64,000 nucleotides of DNA. It comes from Burkholderia sp. MS389 (GTDB lineage: Bacteria > Pseudomonadota > Gammaproteobacteria > Burkholderiales > Burkholderiaceae). Positions 17,491-24,355 of the stretch are shown one piece after another; the first letter of the stretch is position 1, and each line of letters begins with the position of its first letter. The notes under the pieces are model-generated. The model saw only the letters and a program-made list of their open reading frames with translations. It ran no database searches and was not told the DNA's origin. The DNA is taken from positions 2,938,450 through 3,002,449 of the forward strand of contig NZ_CP045995.1 in NCBI RefSeq assembly GCF_016899425.1, given 5' to 3'. The translations under genes and the position numbers were made by a program.

Positions 17491-18612
17491 ATGTCGTTCA
17501 TTGAAGCCGTCACCATCCCCAAGTGGGGGATGACGATGACCGAAGGCACCGTGCTCGAATGGCACGCGAAGGAGGGAGACAAGGTCGAACGCGGCCAGGA
17601 ACTCCTCGAGGTCGAGTCCACGAAGGTCAACAACGTGGTGGAGGCGACCGTGTCCGGGATCCTGCGGCGCATCGTCATCGACGAGGGCGAAATCGCGCCG
17701 GTCGGCGCGCTGATCGGCGTCATCGCCGATGAAGCGGCGACCGAGGAGGAAATCGACGCGCTCGTCGCAAGCTACGCGCATCGCCTGAATGCGGACGACG
17801 GCGAGGCGGGTGGTGTGGTCGCACCGAAGGCGGTCGCCGTGTCCGGCGGCAGCGTGAACGTGCTGGAGCTCGGCCCCGAAAGCAACGAAACCGTGTTGTT
17901 CATTCACGGCTTCGGCGGTGACCTGTCGACCTGGCTGTTCAACCAGGGCACGCTCGCCGAGCAGTTCAGGACGATCGCGGTGGACCTTCCCGGGCACGGC
18001 GCGTCGACGCCGATTACCGGTGGTGGCGTGATCAAAAAGATCACTATGGCGGTCGAGGAAGCGGCGAGCGCGATCACGTCCGGGAAACTGCACCTGGTCG
18101 GTCACTCGTTCGGCGGCGCGATCGCCGCGGCCTTCGCGGCCGCCAACCCGTCGCGTGTCGCATCGGTGACGCTCATCGCGCCAATCGGTCTGGGCAAGGA
18201 GATCAACCGCTCGTTCGTGACCGAATTCGTCGCCGCGGAGCGCCGCCGTCCGCTTCAGGCCGCGCTGGAGAAGCTGTTTGCCGATCCGTCGAAGATCACG
18301 AGCGAAATGGTCGAGGGCACGCTTCAGTTCAAGCGGCTGGAAGGCGTCCAGGAGGCGCTGTCCGCGATCGCCGACACCATTGCCGACGAAAACGGCCAGG
18401 TTCAGACGATCGGTGCGATGCTGGCTGGACTCACCTGCCCCGTGATGCTGCTCTGGGGCGAGCGCGACGCCATCATTCCGGTCGCGCAGGCCAACGACCT
18501 GCCGTCCACGGTGCAGTTGCGCGTGATTCCGGACGTCGGCCATATGCCGCAAATGGAGGCAGCGTCTGTTGTGAACGATGCGCTGCTGGAGAACATCCGT
18601 CGCGCCCGATAA
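17491..18612 (+). CDS. AcoC-like E2: lipoyl domain fused to alpha/beta hydrolase
   Basis: 373 residues. Residues 1-80 are a lipoyl domain with the modified Lys45 in EVESTKVNNV. After a linker, residues about 120-370 form an alpha/beta hydrolase fold instead of the usual catalytic acyltransferase core: FIHGFGGD oxyanion region, nucleophile Ser206 in VGHSFGGA, acid in LLWGERDAII and base His in DVGHMPQME. This architecture is typical of acetoin dehydrogenase E2 (AcoC). Lipoylation would need LipA, encoded at 11276 under a related promoter. Start ATG 17491. Confidence 0.9.
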   Translation: MSFIEAVTIPKWGMTMTEGTVLEWHAKEGDKVERGQELLEVESTKVNNVVEATVSGILRRIVIDEGEIAPVGALIGVIADEAATEEEIDALVASYAHRLNADDGEAGGVVAPKAVAVSGGSVNVLELGPESNETVLFIHGFGGDLSTWLFNQGTLAEQFRTIAVDLPGHGASTPITGGGVIKKITMAVEEAASAITSGKLHLVGHSFGGAIAAAFAAANPSRVASVTLIAPIGLGKEINRSFVTEFVAAERRRPLQAALEKLFADPSKITSEMVEGTLQFKRLEGVQEALSAIADTIADENGQVQTIGAMLAGLTCPVMLLWGERDAIIPVAQANDLPSTVQLRVIPDVGHMPQMEAASVVNDALLENIRRAR

Positions 18613-18689
18613 CCGCTCGTGCCGGGCGGCGGGACGCCGATTCGGCGATGTGAAGCGGTTATCGGCGCAGTGATCTTGAGGAAACAGTC

Positions 18690-19445
18690 ATGTCAGGACG
18701 TTTGACAGGCAAGCGGGTACTTCTGACCGGCGGCGTTGCCAATATCGGTCTCGCCATTCTGGAGTCGTTCGTTGCCGAAGGTGCGACCGTATCGGTCGTC
18801 GATATCGATGAGGTCAAGGGCCGCGCGCTCGAATCCCGGTTCGGCGATAAGGTGCGTTTTTTTCGAACCGACATCTCGAGCGAAGACGAGATCAAGGCCG
18901 TCATCGAGAAGTCGTCGGAATGGATGCGCGGCATCGACACGTTGTGTCTGAATGCCGGCGTCCAGCTCTCCGGGCGGATCGAGCAGTTCAGCACCGAGAG
19001 CTGGGACAAGGTCTTCGGGATCAACGTGCGGGCCAACTTCATTTTCGCGCGCGAGTCGCTCCGTCACCTGAGAGCCGCGCAGAAGTCGTCGATCGTGATG
19101 ATGTCGTCGCTCGCGGGCAAGCGCGGCGGCACCGGCCTCGCATGCTACTCGGCGTCCAAGGCGGCCATCATCGGTCTGACGACCACGCTTGCAATCGAGC
19201 TCGCGCCGGACGGCGTGCGTGTCAATGCCGTGTGTCCCGGCTGGATCGATACGCCGTTCAATCAACCGGTGATCGATTTCATGGGTGGCCGCGACAAGCA
19301 GGAGTCGGCGGTTCGGACGGCTATCCCCCTTGGCCGACAGGCGACGCCGGACGAGGTCGCGCCGCTGTTTGTCTACCTCGCATCGGACGAGTCGTCTTAC
19401 GTCACCGCGCAGGCAATCAATGTCGATGGCGGCGCGTACAACTGA
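18690..19445 (+). CDS. Short-chain dehydrogenase/reductase
   Basis: 251-residue classical SDR. The nucleotide loop is TGGVANIG (residues 13-20, slightly atypical for TGxxxGxG), with NAG at 88-90 and catalytic Ser140, Tyr153 and Lys157 (YSASK). Asp38/Asp40 after the second strand favour NAD over NADP. It lies 77 bp after the AcoC-like gene on the same strand and is probably co-transcribed. A plausible role is oxidation of a secondary alcohol to the carbonyl compound cleaved by the AcoABC-like complex; this is inference from position. Confidence 0.87.
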   Translation: MSGRLTGKRVLLTGGVANIGLAILESFVAEGATVSVVDIDEVKGRALESRFGDKVRFFRTDISSEDEIKAVIEKSSEWMRGIDTLCLNAGVQLSGRIEQFSTESWDKVFGINVRANFIFARESLRHLRAAQKSSIVMMSSLAGKRGGTGLACYSASKAAIIGLTTTLAIELAPDGVRVNAVCPGWIDTPFNQPVIDFMGGRDKQESAVRTAIPLGRQATPDEVAPLFVYLASDESSYVTAQAINVDGGAYN

Positions 19446-19472
19446 CTGCCGTGCAGAATCGGGAAGAAACCA

Positions 19473-19886
19473 ATGAGCAAGCAGATCACAAATGAAGCCG
19501 CACGGCGGGCGATCGAAGCGGGCGTCGCGAAGGCGAACGAACTGGCGCAGCGCTCGTCGTTGTCGATCGTGGATGCGGGCGGCCACCTTGTTGCGTTCAC
19601 ACGCGTGAACGACGCGGCGTTCGGCACGATCGAAATTGCGCACAACAAGGCGTATACCGCCGCAGCACTGCGGTTCCCTACCGATTACTGGATGAATTTC
19701 GTCCAGCCCGGAGCCGAGCTCTACGGGCTCGAGCGCGCGGCGTCCCGCCCGCTGGTCGTGTTCGGCGGCGGCCTGCCGGTGAAGCACGGCGACGAGGTCA
19801 TCGGTGGGGTAGGCGTGTCGGGTGGTCCGGAGGAAGCGGACGTGGCGATTGCGCGTGCGATGGTTGCTGCGCTCGGCGAGAACTGA
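19473..19886 (+). CDS. GlcG/HbpS family protein (heme-binding-type domain)
   Basis: 137 residues of the GlcG/DUF336 family, seen from ITNEAARRAIEAGVAKANEL, SLSIVDAGGHLVAFTRVNDA and the C-terminal GGLPVKHGDEVIGGVGVSGG. Family members occur in glycolate, propanediol and many catabolic operons; most have no proven reaction and some bind heme. It is in line with the neighbours at 27- and 25-bp gaps. I cannot assign a reaction. Confidence 0.87.
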   Translation: MSKQITNEAARRAIEAGVAKANELAQRSSLSIVDAGGHLVAFTRVNDAAFGTIEIAHNKAYTAAALRFPTDYWMNFVQPGAELYGLERAASRPLVVFGGGLPVKHGDEVIGGVGVSGGPEEADVAIARAMVAALGEN

Positions 19887-19911
19887 ACATCTTCCTGCAA
19901 GGGTACTTTCA

Positions 19912-20706
19912 ATGGAATCGACTGCAGGTACGCGGACGATGTCGGCCGACCAGGTTCGGCTGCTGATTCGCGACGGCAAGCTGCGTGCGCCGACGACGGG
20001 ATACGCCGATGGCTTCATGCAGGCAAATCTGGCAATTCTGCCGAAGATGTACTCAGATGATTTTCGCGAGTTTTGCCGAATCAACCCCAAGAGCTGTCCG
20101 CTGGTGGGAGTCGGGCAGCCCGGCAACCCGGGGCTGGACGGACTGGGCGTGATCGACATTCGGACCGACGTGCCCCGCTACCGCGTGTACCGGAACGGGG
20201 TTCACACCGATACGGTCGACGATCTGGTCGATCTGTGGCGTGACGATCTCGTGACGTTTGCGCTCGGTTGCTCGTTCTCGTTCGAGAGCGCGATTCTGCA
20301 GGCGGGGATCGACATTCGCCACATCAGTGCGAACCGGAACGTACCGATGTACGTGACGAACATCCAGACGGCGGCCGCGGGGCCGTTTCATGGCCCGATG
20401 GTCGTGTCGATGCGCGCGTTCAAGCCCGCAGATGCAATCCAGGCAATCGTGCTGTCGGAACGGTTTCCGCTCGCGCACGGTGCACCGGTTCATATCGGTG
20501 ACCCGGCGGTCATCGGGATTCGCGACGTAACCCGGCCGGAGTTCGGCGATCCGCCGGTGATCGAGGACGGTGACATCCTCGGTTTCTGGGCTTGTGGGGT
20601 CACGCCGCAGATGGCTCTTCAGGCGGCGAAGCCGGATTTTGCGATCACGCATGAACCGGGATACATGCTCGTCACCGATTTGCCGGCGCACACCGCGGCC
20701 GTATGA
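19912..20706 (+). CDS. DUF1445/YcsI family protein (D-glutamate cyclase N-terminal-domain family)
   Basis: 264 residues of the YcsI family (often annotated as putative hydro-lyase or D-glutamate cyclase family). Family blocks include GYADGFMQANLAILP, DLVTFALGCSFSFE and ADAIQAIVLSERFPLAHGAPVHIG near residue 176. The eukaryotic DGLUCY, which cyclises D-glutamate to 5-oxo-D-proline, is a fusion of this domain with DUF4392; the DUF4392 homologue is encoded at 7081. In Bacillus subtilis ycsI sits beside the 5-oxoprolinase (ycsF/kipIA) genes, and here pxpA and pxpBC are only four genes downstream. Together this points to acidic D-amino acid/5-oxoproline metabolism. Confidence 0.86.
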   Translation: MESTAGTRTMSADQVRLLIRDGKLRAPTTGYADGFMQANLAILPKMYSDDFREFCRINPKSCPLVGVGQPGNPGLDGLGVIDIRTDVPRYRVYRNGVHTDTVDDLVDLWRDDLVTFALGCSFSFESAILQAGIDIRHISANRNVPMYVTNIQTAAAGPFHGPMVVSMRAFKPADAIQAIVLSERFPLAHGAPVHIGDPAVIGIRDVTRPEFGDPPVIEDGDILGFWACGVTPQMALQAAKPDFAITHEPGYMLVTDLPAHTAAV

Positions 20707-20722
20707 GCCAGGAGTCGTTGCA

Positions 20723-21040
20723 ATGTTCGATGCAGAAATCGCCGCGAAGCTGCTCAATCGCGGAACGTCGCAGGCGTCGGACGAATGTGGCATGCAACAC
20801 CTTGACGTGTTGCGCGAAGGGTTGCTCGATTTTTCTCACCGGATCGAGCGTCTGGCCGTGCAGGACGCCGGTTCCGAGGTTCCTCGCGAGATCGAATGGC
20901 TGATATTCCGCGACGGCTCCCGTGCGTTGCGCATTCGTGCCGATGATGCACATACGTGCTGGAGCGAATGGGTTTCGATTGCGAAATCCGGTACCGTCAA
21001 ATCGATAAAGAGTACGAACAAATATATTGTGACGGAATGA
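20723..21040 (+). CDS. Hypothetical 105-residue protein in the catabolic run
   Basis: I do not recognise this family. Start ATG 20723 has AGGAG 9 bp upstream; the frame runs 105 codons within the colinear gene set (16 bp after DUF1445, 72 bp before OsmC). The protein is soluble-looking with two cysteines (Cys23 in SDECGM and Cys74 in HTCWSEW), an acidic N-terminal half and a lysine-rich C-terminus (SIKSTNKYIVTE). No signal peptide or membrane segment. The last third is richer in A/T codons than its neighbours, perhaps a sign of different origin. Confidence 0.6.
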   Translation: MFDAEIAAKLLNRGTSQASDECGMQHLDVLREGLLDFSHRIERLAVQDAGSEVPREIEWLIFRDGSRALRIRADDAHTCWSEWVSIAKSGTVKSIKSTNKYIVTE

Positions 21041-21112
21041 AGCGGCAAGGCCGTCGAAGCTTGTCCGCAATGGAAATGACTGATTGGCGAGGAAGCTCGC
21101 CGGGAGAAGCCG

Positions 21113-21562
21113 ATGTCCGAGCATGGAGTCCGACTGGAATGGACTGTCGATAAGCACCACGAGCGAGAAGGGAGCTATAGCCGGGACCACCGCGCGATCA
21201 TCAGCCCGACGGTGACGATCCCTGTCTCTGCGGCTCCCGATTATCTCGGGAACGAAAGCCTGGCCGACCCGGAGCAGTTGCTCGTCAACGCGCTCGCGAG
21301 CTGCCACATGCTGTACTTCCTTGCGCTCTGCGAGGGAAGCGGGTACGCGGTCGAATCGTACTCCGACAACGCAGTGGGGAAAGTCGAGAAAAGTGCTGAC
21401 GGATTTCACTGGGTATCCGAGATCGTGCTTCGACCGCGCGTGACGTTCCGGTCCGAAAAGCAGCCGAACCTTGCGCAACTGGAGCGACTGCATCACCGCG
21501 CCCACAAGGGGTGCTTCATCGCCAATTCGATCAAGTCGAAAGTGGACATTGAACTCGGCTGA
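21113..21562 (+). CDS. OsmC-family protein
   Basis: 149-residue OsmC-like thiol peroxidase fold. The two characteristic cysteines are present: Cys64 in ALASCHMLYF and Cys134 in AHKGCFIANSI, which form the peroxidatic/resolving pair in OsmC and Ohr. The N-terminal half contains the typical NESLADPEQLLVNALASC run. Start ATG 21113 has AGGAAG...GGGAGAAGCC upstream. It is likely to reduce an organic hydroperoxide or act as a stress protein co-expressed with the catabolic genes. Confidence 0.85.
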   Translation: MSEHGVRLEWTVDKHHEREGSYSRDHRAIISPTVTIPVSAAPDYLGNESLADPEQLLVNALASCHMLYFLALCEGSGYAVESYSDNAVGKVEKSADGFHWVSEIVLRPRVTFRSEKQPNLAQLERLHHRAHKGCFIANSIKSKVDIELG

Positions 21563-21616
21563 GTTCTGACAGGGAAGTGCCAGCAGCAAATCAACAACCG
21601 CAAACAGGAGAGTGAG

Positions 21617-21913
21617 ATGAAGAAGGATGGTCTGGTCGTGGTCGCAACCGTCGTGGCTCGAGCCGGTAACGAAGACGTGCTGCGCGAAGCATTGAAGGAG
21701 CTGGTGCCGTATGCGAAGACGGAGCCGGGGTTCATTCAATACGATCTCCACGAATCGACCGAGACGCCGGGGCAGTTCGTTTTCTATGAAGTCTGGGAAG
21801 ACGAAGCCGCCCTCGAAACCCATTCGAATACCGAGTTCGCGAAGGCGTTCGGCGCACGGGCGGGACAATGGATCGAATCCGTCTCGCTCAGCAAGTTCCG
21901 GAAAATCGCGTGA
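21617..21913 (+). CDS. Antibiotic biosynthesis monooxygenase (ABM) domain protein
   Basis: 98-residue small dimeric ferredoxin-like protein of the ABM/YgiN quinol monooxygenase type. Markers are VVVATVVARAGNEDVLREALKE, TEPGFIQYDLHES and FVFYEVWEDEAALETH. Such proteins oxidise quinols or other small substrates without cofactor, or serve as dimerisation modules. Start ATG 21617 with CAGGAGAGTG upstream. Position inside the run suggests handling of a pathway intermediate, but no reaction can be assigned. Confidence 0.85.
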   Translation: MKKDGLVVVATVVARAGNEDVLREALKELVPYAKTEPGFIQYDLHESTETPGQFVFYEVWEDEAALETHSNTEFAKAFGARAGQWIESVSLSKFRKIA

Positions 21914-21978
21914 ATCCCGCGCGAACACCCGAGCAGCATCGCGTGTTCGCGCACTGAAGGAATCCTGTAGGCAGCGTC

Positions 21979-22764
21979 ATGTTAAGCATTGATTTGAACT
22001 GCGATCTCGGTGAGAGCTTCGGCGCGTGGAGCATGGGCGACGATGCGGCGATGCTCGACATCGTGACGAGCGCAAATGTTGCCTGCGGTTTTCACGCCGG
22101 CGATCCGGTGGGCATCTATACCGTGCTGCGTGAAGCGGCGCGGCGTGGTGTTGCCGTCGGTGCACACGTCGGCTATCGCGACCTGGTGGGCTTCGGGCGT
22201 CGCAACATGCAGCCGTCACGCGAAGAGTTGATGGGCGACGTGATCTACCAGATCGGCGCGCTTCAAGGGCTCGCGAAGGCGGCGGGCACGTCAATTCGCT
22301 ACGTGAAGCCACACGGCGCGCTGTACAACACGATCGCGCGCGACACCTACCAGGCGGCGGCCGTCATCGACGCGATTCTCGCGATCGATTCCACGCTCGT
22401 GTTGATGACGCTGGCCGGTGCGCCGATTGCGGATCAGGCGCGCGAAGCAGGCATCACCGTAGTCAGCGAGGCGTTTGCGGACCGTGCGTACAACGGGGAT
22501 GGAAGTCTTGTGAGTCGCCGCTTGGAAGGTGCGGTCATTCACGATCCGACTGCCGTTGCGCGTCGCATGTTGCGGTTCGTGCAAGAGGGTGTCTTGACTG
22601 CAATCGACGGAACGGACATTACGGTTGATGCGCAGTCGATCTGCATTCACGGAGACAACCCGTCGGCCGTTGCGACCGCTCGTGTGCTGCAGACGCAACT
22701 CACCGCGCGCGGCGTTGCGCTTCGGCCATTTGCCAGTGCGTGCGGGGGAGGGAACCGTGCCTGA
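21979..22764 (+). CDS. pxpA: 5-oxoprolinase subunit A (LamB/YcsF family)
   Basis: 261-residue LamB/YcsF protein with the signature IDLNCDLGESFGAW at the N-terminus, ANVACGFHAGDP near residue 36 and VKPHGALYNT near residue 111. PxpA acts with PxpB and PxpC as the bacterial ATP-dependent 5-oxoprolinase that opens 5-oxoproline to glutamate. The next gene, a pxpB-pxpC fusion, starts inside its last codons (GTG 22757), so the subunits are translationally coupled. Presence of a biotin carboxylase in the same block means that a related carboxylation-dependent lactam hydrolysis cannot be excluded. Confidence 0.9.
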   Translation: MLSIDLNCDLGESFGAWSMGDDAAMLDIVTSANVACGFHAGDPVGIYTVLREAARRGVAVGAHVGYRDLVGFGRRNMQPSREELMGDVIYQIGALQGLAKAAGTSIRYVKPHGALYNTIARDTYQAAAVIDAILAIDSTLVLMTLAGAPIADQAREAGITVVSEAFADRAYNGDGSLVSRRLEGAVIHDPTAVARRMLRFVQEGVLTAIDGTDITVDAQSICIHGDNPSAVATARVLQTQLTARGVALRPFASACGGGNRA

Positions 22765-24355
22765 GCAGATGCGCATCCTTTCGGCTGGTTCTACCGGCGT
22801 CCTGGTCGAGCTTGGAAGTCTCGAGACGACGCTGGCGCTCCTCGACAGGCTTCTCGCAAGCGAAGTGGACGGTGTCGACGAGGTCGTCCCGGGCGCGCGT
22901 ACCGTACTGGTTCGCCTCGATCCGGCTGTCGTCGATCGCGCGGCGCTGATCGAGCGGCTCGGGCGGCTGGACGTGTCCGTTCGCCGGGAGCGCGGCGGGA
23001 GCATGTTCGATATCCCGGTTTCCTACGGCGGAGAAGATCTGGGCGAGGTCGCCGAACTGTTGGGATGGTCCGTGGCGGAGCTTGTCCAGCGACATCTGGA
23101 TGCAGTCCACTCGGTCGCGTTCACCGGATTCGCACCGGGGTTTGCGTATATGACCACCGACGATCCGGGATTCGATGTCCCCAGACGTAGAACCCCCCGT
23201 GTGCGTATCCCGGCGGGTTCGGTCGCGATCGCGGGGAAATTCAGCGGGATTTATCCGTCCGACAGCCCTGGAGGCTGGCAGCTTCTCGGCACGACGCAAG
23301 TGCCCATGTGGGACGCGACGCGCCCGCGTGCGGCATTGCTCGCGCCCGGTGATCGGGTCCGCTTCCGCGATGCGAGTAAAGGTGCGGTCGTTCCGGTATC
23401 GGCACGACTGGAGCCGACGCGGGTGCGCCGGGTTTCGGGCAGCGGCATCGCGGTGACGCGTGCGGATCGCCCAGTGCTGTATCAAGATCTCGGCCGACCC
23501 CGTCAGGCTGACCAGGGTGTCTCCGTGTGTGGTGCCGTCGACCGCGCCGCGCTACGACTCGCGAACGCCTGTGTTGGCAATCCCGAGCGTAGCACCGTGC
23601 TCGAAGTGACGTTCGGCGGTCTTTCGCTGGTGCCTGATCGTCCGGTGACCCTGGCTGTAACGGGGGCGCCGTGTCCGATTTCGATTCGCGACGCAAATGG
23701 CCGCGTGACGGTTGTCCCCCATTCGCGTCCGTTTGCCGTCGATGCGGGCGAGGAAGTCTCGCTCGACATTCCCGGCCGCGGCATGCGGAGCTACGTCGCA
23801 CTGCGTGGCGGGTTTGTCGTGGAGCGCACGTTGGGGTCCGCGTCGACCGATACGCTTTCGAGGATCGGCCCGTTGCCGATCGCCCGCGGCGATGTTTTGG
23901 TTCCGGCCAACGAGGCGGCGACGTTCGTCGAGCCGGAACCTCTGGTCGGACGGATGCTCCCGCGTGCTGGCGACGTCATCGATGTCGACGTCGTCCCGGG
24001 GCCTCGCACCGACTGGTTTACCGACGATAGCGTCGCACGTTTTTTCTCGCAGGAATGGCGCGTCACACCCGAGTCGAGCCGGGTCGGCATGCGACTGTCG
24101 GGCGACCTGGCGCTGGCGCGGCGCGACGACGCGGAGCTACCGTCGGAAGGCACGTTGTTCGGATCGATTCAGGTGCCGCACAGCGGCCAGCCGGTGGTGT
24201 TCCTGACCGATCACCCCGTCACCGGCGGGTACCCGGTGATTGCCGTCGTCGCGGCCCATCATCTCGGCATGCTCGGGCAGATTCCGATCGGCGCCCGTAT
24301 CCGCTTCAACCCGATATCCGCATTCGATCCGCAAGTGAAGGAACTCGTTCGATGA
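22757..24355 (+). CDS. Fused 5-oxoprolinase subunits B and C (PxpB-PxpC; KipI-KipA type)
   Basis: 532 residues. The N-terminal 220 are PxpB/KipI-like, with SVAFTGFAPGFAYM and SVAIAGKFSGIYPSDSPGGWQLLG. The remainder is PxpC/KipA-like, with YQDLGRPRQADQGVSVCGAVD, the ALRGGFVVERTLGSASTDTL block and a C-terminal FLTDHPVTGGYPVIAVV. In most bacteria these are two genes. GTG 22757 is chosen because GGGGGAGGGAACC precedes it perfectly and no upstream start lies between pxpA motifs and here. The PxpC part is homologous to carboxyltransferase domains of biotin enzymes such as urea carboxylase. The stop overlaps the next start (ATGA). Confidence 0.9.
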   Translation: MPEQMRILSAGSTGVLVELGSLETTLALLDRLLASEVDGVDEVVPGARTVLVRLDPAVVDRAALIERLGRLDVSVRRERGGSMFDIPVSYGGEDLGEVAELLGWSVAELVQRHLDAVHSVAFTGFAPGFAYMTTDDPGFDVPRRRTPRVRIPAGSVAIAGKFSGIYPSDSPGGWQLLGTTQVPMWDATRPRAALLAPGDRVRFRDASKGAVVPVSARLEPTRVRRVSGSGIAVTRADRPVLYQDLGRPRQADQGVSVCGAVDRAALRLANACVGNPERSTVLEVTFGGLSLVPDRPVTLAVTGAPCPISIRDANGRVTVVPHSRPFAVDAGEEVSLDIPGRGMRSYVALRGGFVVERTLGSASTDTLSRIGPLPIARGDVLVPANEAATFVEPEPLVGRMLPRAGDVIDVDVVPGPRTDWFTDDSVARFFSQEWRVTPESSRVGMRLSGDLALARRDDAELPSEGTLFGSIQVPHSGQPVVFLTDHPVTGGYPVIAVVAAHHLGMLGQIPIGARIRFNPISAFDPQVKELVR

